Shown: positions 47,867-59,891 of the stretch, piece after piece | Numbering within the stretch: position 1 is the stretch's first letter | Layout of the letters: the number at the start of each line of letters is the position of its first letter | The notes under the pieces: generated by a model | What the model was told of the DNA's origin: nothing | The model's database searches: none | What the model saw: only the letters and a program-made list of their open reading frames with translations | Position numbers and translations under genes: made by a program | NCBI RefSeq assembly: GCF_030704535.1 | Contig: NC_081815.1 | Location: 1,255,001 to 1,319,000, forward strand | DNA: 64,000 bases | Direction of reading: 5' to 3' | Source: Vitis vinifera | Lineage: Eukaryota > Streptophyta > Magnoliopsida > Vitales > Vitaceae

Positions 47867-50800
47867 CACTACAAGGAAAGCGGGTTATAGTTGGGGCCAC
47901 AAACCCCTGCTATAGACAAAAATCCTGCAACTAATCCCATTGTTGCGGAAAAAGCTGGTCGTGACAAGATGTGACTAGGTGGTGTAACCAAAGGCCATAG
48001 TCACGGCCAATAGCATTTCCCCCACCAAAGGTGCAAAGATATATATAAGGCAGCGGCCATGAGTAGAGTGTGATTAAAATTTTCACATATAGCTGTGGTT
48101 GTGTACCTTCCCCTACTAAAAGTTGTATATAGCAGCCATTTAGTGGTGGTTAAATTTTGACTGCCACCACAAGTTTTCTTTTCATATATTTAAAATAATG
48201 CATTAAAAGAAATTTTATGAGATGAAATTACTATCCCACTTTATAATAATAAAACATTCACATATCCCATTAAAGCTCTATTGATATTTCTAACATGTTT
48301 CAACATCCCGTTGAAACTCTACTGATATTTCAGATGTGTTTCAACTGTAACTACATGAGCTTATTGGAGAAAAAAGAAAAAGATGAAGGAAAAAAAGGAC
48401 TGAGTATATGATACCCTTAGATTGACAGTAGGGCTTGATATGTGCCTTTGACACAAAACAGCTCCCAGATGAGTATCAAATTAAAGGCAAAATCTCTGCT
48501 TCATTAATGTGGGAGCCCATTTTTACAAAGAACTCCATTTTCAAGCTGCAATGTTCTAGGATCAAGTGGAATGGTCCCAGAGGTGAACAAACAAGAGACT
48601 CGGCAAAACCATTAACTTTGATCGGCATTGAAACCACTGACAACATCAACTGATTCAGTTCCCACTCTTGTACCAGTAGGAGTGGGAGGAGCAGCAACCA
48701 TCGTTGGTTTTGATTCCGCTTGCTTTAGATTGATGGTGAGCAAACTGATTTTTAAGGTAGATACGGTATCATCCTTTGTTTCAGCTGCATCGCACTTCTC
48801 ATTCATACTACTTCGATTTATGTCCTCGGACTTTAGGGATACCTAATCAATGGCAGTGGAAGTAGGCACGGGCTTCTCTAAACTTTGCACATCAGTCGGC
48901 TTGTTTATCTTCTCTTCACTTGGGGGCTTCTCTAAACTTTTCACATCAGTCTGCTTGGTTATCTTCTCTTCACTTCGGGGCAGGTCAATCACAAAATCTA
49001 GCTTGAATGCAGGTACAAAGAATGGGCTTTCATAGCTTTTAAGAAGCAGCTAGTTTTCTCATCTTACATGATCCTCTATCGGTTTTCATAATACATAAAG
49101 TCATCAAGTAAAGATGTCTTTGTTGTGTGATTTTTGAATATTTTCAACATTTCCAGGCCTTGCTTAAATCCTGTCTGCAGAAAATTAGGATTTAAGAAAC
49201 AAAAAGCCACATGTAAGGTCATATTTCAAGAAAGCTGGTATAACTGCAACAATACAAACCAAAACCAGTGTCCCTAAAACAATTTTTTATCACCTAGGCA
49301 AGACTAACCTCATCCAAATTTACATTCTTGTTCGCAAATGTGAAGCAATAGAAGTTGTAGATGTGATGAGGAAAGCTAAATGGCAGTAGGCATGCCATAA
49401 AGTTGATATGAAATAAGATACTGTAGGTGTAAGATATACTACAATATTCAACTTTTGAAAAGAAATGCAAGCAACAATTTAAGTAGAAAGACTAAATGTA
49501 CCTCTTGAGTGTCTCTACAATTAGTCATTGGCTTAATGTCATGGTTCTCTAGTATGATGTGCCTAAAGGTGGTATTTGGTACGTCCTTTATAATGTGCCA
49601 CTTGACAAGGAAGCTTCCACTCCACTTATTTTGCTGCTAGAAGTCCATATCCTTATGGAAATCAACAGGGCCAATCATCTCTGCAACACCACAGAATTGG
49701 CCACTTGCATTGACCTGTATGACAAAATTGTCCCATAAGCAGGGCCGGTGCTGAAATCATATAATCAAAAAGCAGAAAATATAGAGATGCAAAATCAAAT
49801 TAGGAGAGGAGAAAGGGTAAAACCCAATAGTCTTGCAAAAACCCAATAGATTATCATTGCTTATATGTGTATTTATCCTTCAATGCTCAAGGCAAAAAAC
49901 AGTTGAACCTAGTGTTATGCATACCTAAATAAAAACAATTATTAGGTTTCCTTCCCTTTTTATATTTCCTTCATTTTTCCATTCCCTTGGTAATCCATTT
50001 CCTTGCCATTTGGAGATTACAGTCATATAGAAAAATCCTTCCAATCACTAATCATGTGTCAACTTCTATATTTATCATTGCTAATTTAATTCATTTAGGA
50101 ATAACCACTAACCAAGTACTCATTTTGGTGTAAAAGAAGACTTGAGAAACCCTAGTGAAGCGATTACTATTTTTTATATTCAAAAGGCGAAAACAATCAA
50201 TAAAATAATAACCTAAGGAAGCCATAATAGGTGACATGAGCACCATTGTAGAAAGCCACACAGTCCTTAGTGAACATGTCGTTTATGCACGATACCTTGG
50301 CGTACACAGACTCTCCTAGTCCTCTGTTCCCTCTATAGTCACAAAGTTATTGCTCTCATTTAATCATGTTTTGAGGTCAGATAAGGTGGCAATACATAGT
50401 AATGCAGTTATGTAAAAATGAGATTAAGATAGAAATAAGTAGCTCTAAATTCTAGTGCAGCTAGGATGAACTCAAACCCCTCAGTTGACATGTAGTAGGG
50501 GAAGCTATTTCTCGTCCATCCGAGATTGATTCCGAAATAAACCTGGAAATATAGGTGACTAGCATCAAACCATACATTCTAAGTGCACCACAGTTTTGAG
50601 TACCATAGGGGGAAATGGGATATTTACCTTTTGGATGGCAGATCTGAATGCAAGGATCGAGTCTCATGCCCCTTGAGCAAGCTGTGACTGTAGGAACCAG
50701 CATAAGCACCCCCACCTCGAGCTTGGATGCCAAACAGGTCGTTCAGGAGCTTTGCAACAAAAGATCCATGAAGAGGCTTACCTCTTTTATTCCCCACCTC

Positions 50801-51928
50801 TCTCCACATGTAAATTTTCCCTTTATTTCCTTTCTACTACTATTAGTTCTATATTCATTTTCCATGCCATCTGAGTCAGAATTGGCGACCGAGTAAACAA
50901 AGAACTGGCATATGACTACAAAAAAAATTGATTTTATGACAAATTCTACTTCACACTTTATCCTATGACAATATCACAGAAAAATTTTGGTATTCTATCA
51001 ACAATAAATTGTTTACTTCATGTTTCATTAACAAAACCTAAAAAGTTATTAACTATTCAATGTATGGCCCTTCAAAATTTTCAAACAAAAGAGTTAGCCT
51101 GAAGAAAACCTTCATAATTTGAAATAATATCCATCCAACATAATAACAAAAATATCATGAATTTTAGATAGTTAGTAATATGAGCTCCCAAAGTTACAGA
51201 AACTCAAAGAATGATACAAAGCAAAATCAAATTCCATAAGAAACAAAGAAAGAGCAACACGTACAAATAGACAAAAAGATGAATGAAGCTAACTTTGTTG
51301 AAATTGGACACCTAACAATTGAAGAGAATTATAGAAATATGCAACACACACAAAATAAAATAGAATGAGATACTCTGTCATGCAAAGAAAAATCAAACGA
51401 AAATCCTCAGGAAAAAATGTAGGAAAAGAAATCCTACTTTCCAGAGAAAAATTCTTTCATTACGCAATAGGAACTTAGAGAGAAATTGTGGTTTTCAGAA
51501 GTGAGAAATAAGAGAGAAATCTGGTGTGCACTTGCAATGGAAATCAGAGTTAAATCATAGAAAAATTAGAGAGAAACTAGAAAGAAATTGTACCTTGGGA
51601 AGATATTAGGTGTGGTTTTTGTAGTGAGAAATCAGAGAGAAATTGCCTTGGGACATCACACCATAGAGAAATCGGAGACAAATATGCTCTGCTGGCTAGG
51701 TTCTTGAAGTCTCAAAGTTAGAGAAGATGTCTTGAACGAGATGCTTTGTAGTTGGGTACTGGGACATCTATAAGAGTGGGGGAGCCCTAACATCCCAATA
51801 TCCGCAGGCAAGCCATCAAACTATATAGATGATGACATACTTTGGCTGCAACTATATATTAATTTTCATTGCAATTTTTTAAAACCTCTACTAAAACTTT
51901 GTGACTATAAGATATATTTCTTGTAGTG
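47867..51928. mobile_element. CACTA (En/Spm-type) non-autonomous transposon carrying a YTH gene fragment, 4,062 bp
   Basis: The left end starts CACTACAAGGAAAGCGGG and the right end finishes TATTTCTTGTAGTG, whose reverse complement is CACTACAAGAAATA. The termini therefore match over 9 bp plus a few more. The element is flanked by the 3-bp direct repeat tat (47864-47866 and 51929-51931), as expected for CACTA insertion. Within 300 bp of the left end, short related motifs recur around atagc, gcggccat, gcagccat and gtggtt, and the right end has ggctgcaactata; this resembles CACTA subterminal repeats. No transposase is seen. The cargo is a decayed YTH-domain gene on the minus strand (48612-50809). 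Right of it, at 51470-51670, an agagagaaat motif recurs about five times, perhaps the captured 5' flank of that gene. It would need a transposase supplied in trans. Confidence 0.88.
48612..50809 (-). pseudogene. YTH-domain (ECT-type m6A reader) gene fragment inside the CACTA element
   Basis: On the minus strand, a region at 50809-50460 encodes a Gly/Ser-rich linker with KRGKPLHGSFVAKLLNDLF. A segment near 50310-50225 encodes a peptide containing VYAKVSCINDMF. Exon 49714-49502 holds the middle of the YTH fold (VNASGQFCGVAEMIGPVDF, then [20 protein letters not shown] and [10 protein letters not shown]). Exon 49174 onward holds GFKQGLEMLKIFKNHTTKTS and LLDDFMYYENR. A low-complexity C-terminal tail reaches 48612 and includes a duplicated 18-19 residue unit around SLEKPPSEEKI. 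Intact ECT proteins bind N6-methyladenosine in mRNA through this domain. Here the Trp of DFWQQ is a TAG, stops follow YYENR, and the early part of the YTH domain was not found, so it is a pseudogene. Splice-site-like borders remain, so capture was from genomic DNA. Confidence 0.9.
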
Positions 51929-51931
51929 TAT

Positions 51932-52408
51932 ATACACACATTTCCATCACTATATTTAGTTGAAAAAATATTTAAGAATGTATGAATATTTTAAAATAGT
52001 AAAATAAAAAAAAATATTGTAATATTAGAGAAAAATATATTTATTTCATGTAGAAGATGATATGCTATAACTTGAAAAAATAAAATTTATTTATTAAAAG
52101 GTGATTAGGTCTTGGATGGTGATTAGTTAACAATTAATAATGCATATTATTTACTTAATTACAATATACAATCATATTCTAGTCATATTCTAAAGCACAA
52201 CAAATTGGGTAAGAAGAGAATGCAACATTTGCAGAGTTCCCCGACTCATGTGTACACACACGAAAATTATATCAGATTGGGTAGCATTAATCTTTCATAC
52301 AAACTCTTTTTTGGGTCCTCTCTCAGTTTATAAAATTTATATATCCTTCAAACAATAATTAAGAGGGTTATTACCATAAACAATGGTGTATGATTTTATT
52401 TATTTTTA
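51932..52408. other. Spacer between the CACTA element and ankyrin copy B
   Basis: AT-rich, no features recognised. Confidence 0.5.
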
Positions 52409-54791
52409 TTTACAAAGACATCACACAGTGCATAGGGGACAGGACAGACACGAAACACAACACACAAACTAGTAAATAATGGGCCCCTTATTCACAACAA
52501 TTGCTTGCCGCTTACCTGATCCTGAAGCAATATATGATAGCTTTTCCCACTTTACACACACACCATATGAGGAAGCGGATAATGTGAACCAACGCAACAA
52601 AGGCAAGCAGAGAGAACCACACCAACAATGAAACCCCAACCACGTAAGTGATATCAGGCACCTTGTGTCCCAGTAACATGGCTTCGGTGTCATTATTTGT
52701 GGGTGACATGGCTTCGGTGTCATCATTTGTGGGTGCAATGGCCAGTATAGAAAACATGTAGGTGAGAGCCATGAATGTTAATGTTATCGACATGATAATC
52801 ATTAGAAGCCACATCAAGATCCTTCTCTTCACGAAAGTACCCCACTCACAACCAGAAAGACTATGCTTAGCGAAGCAACGAAGTACACCGCGTTGCATGC
52901 CATGAACAGTCGGTACCCTTCAGGATAGTTGTGGGCCATTATGGAGGTTCCAGCTAACATCTTCTTACCATTACTGCCGTCTTTTTCTTCACCCCAAACA
53001 CCACCGGGAGGATTAACTGCAGCTTGGAAAGCCATTCCTGCGATCAACGTTGCAGCTACCATCAAGGCGTTACGTTTCTTCATCGTCCATTCTTTCTTAT
53101 TTTCACGTATTTTCATCTCACGGCCTTGCAAGGGTCTCGGTGCTTTTGCTTCTGTGAGAACTGCAGCTGGTAGTGGTGGTGGTGGAGATAATTGGGGGTT
53201 CTCAATCACCATGGTTATGCCACTTTCTCCCATGAATTCGTGACCTATGCCTGGTAACGCAGGCAAGTTTCTGGAACTTAAAGCTCCAGCTTTAGCTAGA
53301 GATTCTCGGATCTCCATACCTTTCAAGTCTCTCGGCATATGTTGTATGATATCTAAGGCTGTGAAGCCATTTCCATTCACTGCATTTACTTCCATTTCAG
53401 GTCTCTTCACCAGATATTTTGCTGTCTGCATAGATTTATTTGAAAAGCATTTATGAACCAAATTTCTGCTTAATTAGTTGTCTTAGCACAATTAGTATTT
53501 TAAAGCTAAATTTTATTTTAGATATTTTGTCTTAATACAAAAATGGAAAAAAGTAATTTAACTTTTATCATAAATTTGAAATCTAATGACGAATGTGCGA
53601 TCATTCTTATTTAGATTTCTAATTGACTTATGATTAAAGAAACGTATCCTATCCCATTCTGAACGGTAGAAAATTTAAAAGAAAGTATTAAAGAAAGAAA
53701 AAAAAGATAATAAAAATGAGAAAAAAATAAATAAAATTTGAATTCTATGTCAGAAAATGGAGAGTAAAAAGGAACAAAAAAAATTTGAAGTATGATAAAT
53801 AAATAAATAAATAAAACCATTGAAAAAGTTCGACAAATAGATCGGTGAGTCAACCAGTTTAATGCCCACTAGACCAAACCAAAAAGTTAAGTCTATCCAC
53901 TCCATGTCTCGTGATGGCTCAAATATTTGTCTTGATATTTGTAGAATTATTTTTGAAAATAATTTCAAATAATTAAAATATGTTATTAGCAAATATATGT
54001 TTTATTAACAAGTTTTGAAAAAACTCTTATATGAAAAACTGCTTTTAAAAACAATCCCCAAACTTTAAATTTGTTATCAATCTTCTTTTGTGTTATCTTC
54101 GCTGCGAATCTAAGAATGGAAATTTTTTACCTCATACTGTTTCAAGGCTGTAGCGGTATGTAAAACGGTGTTGCCATAATCATCTTTGGAATTCACAAAC
54201 TCCATCTCTTGCCAATTCAACTAACAGCTTCAGCGCTCCTAAACGGTTTTGTTTCACAGCGGAATGCAGAATGGTCTCGCCTTGATCCAATTTGTACCGA
54301 GTCACTTGTGGTCGGGCCCCAACCAGCATCCTTGTGACCTCAACTTCGCCTTTCATTACCGCCAGATGGAGGGGCGTTCTTCCATCCTCATCACGCATGA
54401 GACAAGCGTCAGGATTGGAGGACAGCAGTATGTTAACCCTCTCAACATAGCCATTGGCAGAAGCCAAGTGTAGAGGCGAACGCCCCCGCAAATCCAGCGC
54501 CATGGTCATGTCTGGTTTGTGAGTAAGAAGATAGCTTGCGAAGTCGAGGTGACCGAGCATGGCGGCTACGTGGAGTGGAGTCTCATTAAAGCATGTGACT
54601 GCAGCTCGAGCAAGAGTGAGTGGGTCTTTTGCCATCAACCGCTTCAAGGAATTCACACTTCCGGTTACTAATGCTTCATACAGCCTTCTCTCTCTTCCCT
54701 CTACGCTATCCTCCTCTTTTGCTATTTTCTCATATTTCCTTTCCATTTTTCCTCTCCCAGTCTCCCTTCCTTGATTGCCAGATTTTAGCAT
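52409..54791 (-). pseudogene. Ankyrin/PGG (ITN1/ACD6-like) pseudogene (copy B)
   Basis: The start is the ATG at 54791. Exon 1 runs 54791-54131, the intron is 705 bp (54130-53426, GT-AG), and exon 2 runs from 53425 to the TAA at 52512. Exon 1 has an N-terminal charged stretch and about five ankyrin repeats (TPLHVAAMLGHLDFASYLLT, SPLHLASANGYVERVNILLS, TPLHLAVMKGEVEVTRMLVG, TILHSAVKQNRLGALKLLV). Exon 2 has the basic linker, ALMVAATLIAGMAFQAAVNP with PGG, and membrane helices. It is the most complete copy in the window, but it has two frameshifts. A 2-bp loss in a GA run near 54200 ends translation at 54180, and a 1-bp loss near 52835 lies in the first membrane helices. A 30-bp tandem duplication gives a repeated PTN(D/N)DTEAM near 52690-52735. 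The family acts at the plasma membrane in stress and defence signalling. An assembly error at one site is possible but less likely at both. Confidence 0.9.
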
Positions 54792-54830
54792 TAATCATAG
54801 AGGCAACTAAGTGTTGGGTCTCTGGCAAAC

Positions 54831-54960
54831 ATGTGTGATGTTGTTGATGCTGTGATTGGCCTGAAAGCTTCACGTCAATTACGCAATGGAAAAAAGTCGC
54901 CGCCAATCAAATCACTTATTTATTTCTATTAAAATAACCGCCGTCCACCAAGCCACTCGA
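54831..54960 (-). promoter_or_regulatory. 5' flank of copy B, conserved with copy D
   Basis: The reverse complement reads gtcaattacgcaatggaaaa and then atcaaatcacttatttattt. The same order appears upstream of copy D at about 58683-58735 (gtcaatcacgctgtggaaaa, atcaaatcacttacttattt). The two copies thus share proximal 5' sequence, presumably the ancestral promoter; function is inferred. Confidence 0.6.
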
Positions 54961-57900
54961 TTATGCCTGTGGAAGCATGTCACTTTCCATAGCATCAGCC
55001 AACAAGTCATCAAACCGCTGACTAAATGTGGTTGGTGAAAATGTTGAAAATTCTTAAATTGAACGTTTTTTTTAAAAACTATTTTTAAATTAAAGAAAAA
55101 AAAATAGTTTTTTAATATTTTATAAAATAAGGATGTTTAATAAGTTGTTTTTAAAAATAAAAAACAAAAAACTTGTTTTGATAAATGGTTTTTAATTTTT
55201 TTTTCTTTTGGTTTTATAAAAATACTGCTGTTCAATTGATATAATATATATTGAATTTAATCCAAGTCTTATTAAAAATGGAATAGTTTTTTAATTACAA
55301 ATAAATTAAAAATAAATATTTTTAGTTAAAAATGAATAATAATATTATAATAAAATCATAAATTATATTTTTGTTAAAAAAAATATATTATTTTAATAGA
55401 TGTTAGAAATATAAAGATATTAATATTTTCTTAAATTTCTTTGGTTAAAAATGAATAATAATAATAATAATTTTTAATATTATTTTATTTTAACTGAATA
55501 ATTAATAAAGTTTACCTTTATTAACATCTGAATGAGTCAAGTTCTTCATTTTATGTATACATTAAGTATTGAGTTAGGAACATAATATTGTAATAATTTA
55601 TTACATCGTTTTTTTGAATTCAAAATTATTTTTAAAATTTTAAAATTAATTATAGAATTTAAATTATTAATTATGTCTTACTTAATTTCTAATTTATTTA
55701 TCTAAATTCAAAAAATATATTTGTATATATATATATGAGAAATATTAAAGTCATGACTCATAATATATCAGTTTTAATTTATTGTTTTTTTAATGATTAG
55801 ATCTATTTTTTGAGTTCCAAATTATTTTTAAAAATTTGAATTTTTTGAGTTCCAAATTATTTTTAAAAATTTTAAACTTATTAATAAATTTAATACAAAG
55901 TGTCACTTGATTTAAAATTCATTTTTTTAATAAAAAAATTTATAAAAATATAATTATGTGTAAAAATATAATAGTTATTATGAACCAAATTTTATCCATA
56001 AATTTTTTGTATTGATTTTATTATTATTTGAATTTTAAATTATTTTAAAAAATTATTAAACTCATTAATGAATTCAATGCATAGTCTTATTTAATTTAGA
56101 AATTATTTGCCTAATAAAAAAAATCAGAAAATAAGTATTTGAAGGGGTTGTTCACGAATTACCATAAGCAACGGTATAAGATTGGGTATGTTCTGTGGTG
56201 GATTTGTTATTGGATTTTTTTTTTAAAAAAAATATTTTGAACATACGTAATATGCCTTTATAGTAAATATGAATTGAAAAATTAATAATTGATAAAATAA
56301 GGATAAATTATATTATTATGATTATTATTATTATTATATTTATATTAATAATGTCATATGAAGGTTTTTTCCTATCAAATGTGTATCCAATACATGAAAA
56401 GGTGTCCATAAAGAAGGTACAAGGAATTAGGAGTTGGCGGCTATTTGATCAATGCACATCCTCCGAGCTGCCCAGCAACTTTTATTTCTGCCTTGACTTT
56501 ATGTAGCAGAAATGCAGTGTCTCAGCTGGCAAGCCCTAAATCCACTATTGTGACAAATTCTTTGCTCTACGCTTTGTACATGGTATGTGTTTTCTGGAGA
56601 CACCCAATAAAAAAGGAATGAACAAAGACAGATTGTAAACTATATTTTCTTGAAACCTCCACCAATGGAAGATATGTTGGTATTTTTATCAAGATTTTCT
56701 ATCTTTTATATCCAGAAATGCAGCTGGCGGAGTGTAAAGATTCAAATTGGAAGAACGCCCATCAATGGACATACTGTACAACTAATTTTCTTATCCAAGC
56801 AATTCTATGTGTCCTGATGATTAACATAAATGTCAACGAGAGATAATTATTTTTGGATTTTTCCTTTCCGTATTAAGTTTTATGTTGATTCTAAGTCAAT
56901 TGGAGTCAGATCCATCCAATTTTATGGAGATTAGACAACTTTCCTTCCTTTCTTGTGCCTCTCATAGAATCCGCCCAGCAGTGGTGAAACTGGGTGAACT
57001 CCTTTCCTACATAAAAGGATGTACGGACGGATGGTCCGGACACACCTCTCCGAAACTTAAGTCAAGCAAAGATAATTCAAACTACTTAGTGAGAGAGAAA
57101 GTCAATGTACATATGTGTGTGTACTTTGTTTGTGCTTCCTTGAGGGTTTATATAATGTTGATGAAAATGTCAATGTAGTGTTATCTAGGCACTTTGACTT
57201 TTTTCTGTAATGATGATTGTCCTGCAGGCAGGTGGGCAATCATCATAATTTTGGGTGGCTGGCAAGTGCCATCAGCTGACGTGCTAGGGTCTTGGACCGT
57301 GCAACCGTCTGTCCTCTCAACCTATTGATGGTCTAGAGTTATGTGAAACAATTAATTAGCATGGACTTGAGGGCTAAAAGAGGTCTCATCGGCCGTTCAT
57401 ATGTCCTTACGCATGTTAGTGGGTCTTGAAGACTTGATTGGACAGTCCTACGGGTTTGGGGAGTCTGACCTCCCCTTGTCGTCTGGCCCTGTAAAGAGAA
57501 AAGGGTCTTCTAATGCATGATGTCAGATAGAACTGGTTGTGATCCAGATAGAATGGTCCGGACGGGTTGTGTACCCCATGCTGAACAGTTAAGGAATCTG
57601 GATTGGAAAAGAGACACGTGGAGGGGAGCCCTCCACATTTTAACAGCACATGGACTTTTCTCCCTTTTTTTTCTCTTCCATTCCCTTTCATTTGATCAGC
57701 AATGAGAATTGTCAAACAACATAGTTGGCATTAGTCCACACGCATTCTAGCAAATAATATGATTTGAAATTTATTCCATCATTGTCTAAAGACATTAAAG
57801 AAGAATAAGAATTTAAACCGTGTGGAAAATTCATAATTTAAAAACACCATCTATGATTTGGACTAAAGTAGAATTATCATAGGAAATTAAATTTGGGTTG

Positions 57901-58640
57901 GTAAGATGTCTAATTTCGTTCAAAGGCACTGAGATTTTAAGTTTCATCTGGATATTGTAGCAAAATTTCATTCAAATATCATCTCTTGGTATAAAAACTA
58001 ACAAACTGATTTATGACAAATGTGCTTCATAGACAATATCTATATACACTGCTTTGGTCTTGCAATGAATTGGTAAGGATTTGGAATTTTGTTGGAGTCA
58101 AAAGTCCACCAATTTTTAAGTTGTTAAAGAGATAATTTTTTTATTTCTTTGCTACAAAGTAGCCCATAATATTATTATTTATATGGAAAATTAAATGAGT
58201 TTTGAGATAGTAATTAACATATTAGGTATTACTAACTGGATTTGTTTTAATGGAATCAAACTAATCTTAATCTGCATGGGAGAAATATTATCGGGTAAAC
58301 TGTAGGAAGACTTTTTCTAAGGGTCCTTTTTATTAAATAAGTCAAAAAGAAATTTAAATATTTTATAACAACATCAAATAATAGATTAACTTCGATTTTG
58401 TAAGAGAATATTTTAAATAATTGTGGAGGATAATTTTGTAGATGAAAGTTTTTTAATTATTTATATATATAAAAAAAAGAATAATTTTAATCCACTTAAT
58501 GAAAAAAATAAAAATGAAAGGAAAATTATTATTTGAGTGTGTAAATTTATTTAAATAAAAAATAGAAAAGAAATTAATTTTTCTAATGAATCACTTATTA
58601 AGAAAATGCACTATTAGTCGGTTAAAGTAGTAGTGGTTAA
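54961..58640. other. Long AT-rich spacer; holds the second copy of the 47.1-47.6 kb segment
   Basis: 55050-56300 is extremely AT-rich with no genes. 56440-56530 resembles the sequence after the PGG reading frame at 40.1 kb. 56680-57830 is the expanded counterpart of 47137-47600. 57200-57650 is more GC-rich, belongs to the extra segment, and has no recognised coding content; the open frames at 57416-57715 (minus) and 57517-57705 (plus) lack motifs. Confidence 0.5.
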
Positions 58641-58880
58641 TATGTGAAGTTGTAAATTGGGGTCACTGTGGAAATCTTTTAAGTCAATCACGCTGTGGAA
58701 AAATGCGTCGTCTATCAAATCACTTACTTATTTCTGTGGATTTGCTTGTACAGAAGTCTACGTGAAAAGAATGTTGAAAATTCCCAAGTACTTCCCCGAA
58801 CTTCACCTGTTTCTCTTACGAATGATTGCCTGTATGATTGATGCTAGATTGAGAGGGAGGATGGAAAGGTGAGAGGGAGA

Positions 58881-59887
58881 ATGGACAGGAAATTTGAGGA
58901 ACAACATCTAATGAGAAAAAATGAGGAAGTTTATAATCAGAGTGCACGGGGAAGAGAGAAAAGGTTGTACGAAGCATCTGTGGATGGAAGCGTGAATTCC
59001 TTGAAGCAGTTGATGGCGGAAGATCCACTCTCTCTGGCCCGAGCTTCAGTCACTTGCTTTGATGAGACTCCACTCCACATAACCGCCATGCTTGGTCACC
59101 TTGACTTGGCAAAAGCACTTGCTTCTCACAAACCAGACATGGCCATGGCGATAGACTTGCAGGGGCCTTCACCTTTGCACTTGGCCTCTGCCAATGGCCA
59201 TATTGAGATTGTTAACATGTTGCTGTCATTGAATTCCAATAAATGCCTCATCTACGATGAGGATGGAAGAACACCCCTTCATCTGGCGGTGATGAAGGGC
59301 CACGTTGAGGTCACAAGGGAGTTGGTTAGGGCCCGACCAGAAGTCACTGGGCACAAATTGGATCACGGGGAGACCATTCTGCATTCTAGTGTGAGACATA
59401 ATCGTTTAGGAGCCCTGAAGATGTTAGTTGAATCAGTAAGGAAGGCTGAGTTCATCAATGCCAGTGATGATTATGGCAACACTGTTTTGCTTACTGCTAC
59501 AACCTTGAAGCAGTTGGAGGTAAAATTTTCGTCAATTCTTTAGGCTCTTATATATACCAATTTGTGTAGTGAAGATAACATCACCATATTCATTCTCAAT
59601 CTAATTAACTAGACTACTATATATTGATCAATCTGTGCAGACTCTAAGGTATCTGCTCAATGGAAATATGGTGGAAGTCGATGCAGTGAATGGAAGTGGT
59701 TTGACAGCTTTAGATGTCATTGAACATATACCAAGAGACTTGAAATCCATGGAAATCCGAGAGTCACTTTCAAAAGCTGGAGCTTTAAGTGCCAGAAATA
59801 TCGTACCTGTCAGATAGCCCTGGTGATCAAGAAGTCTCAATTAGATTCTGTAGCACAACCTCTACATTTTCTTCCAACAGTATTAAT
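58881..59887 (+). pseudogene. Ankyrin-repeat gene (copy D), truncated before the PGG domain
   Basis: I choose the ATG at 58881 (MDRKFEEQ...); the upstream GTG at 58869 is not a start, and the ATG at 58861 meets a TGA after two codons. Exon 1 (58881-59519) has the charged N-terminus and ankyrin repeats (TPLHITAMLGHLDLAKALAS, SPLHLASANGHIEIVNMLL, TPLHLAVMKGHVEVTRELV, TILHSSVRHNRLGALKMLV). The 121-bp intron (59520-59640) is the same length as, and nearly identical to, that of copy C. Exon 2 starts at 59641 and gives the linker start, but near 59808 a deletion of about a dozen bases relative to copy C shifts the frame to a stop (TAG at 59815-59817). Homology to copy C ends near 59887, before the PGG domain, and Alfin-like sequence follows at once. 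Translation to the stop would give a soluble ankyrin protein without membrane helices. This could be expressed, but I treat it as a pseudogene. Confidence 0.88.
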
Positions 59888-59891
59888 TTAG

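Noticed and set aside
57416-57715. Overlapping frames on both strands in the GC-richer insert
   Set aside because: No domain, no splice sites and no similarity to known families; they are more likely open by chance.
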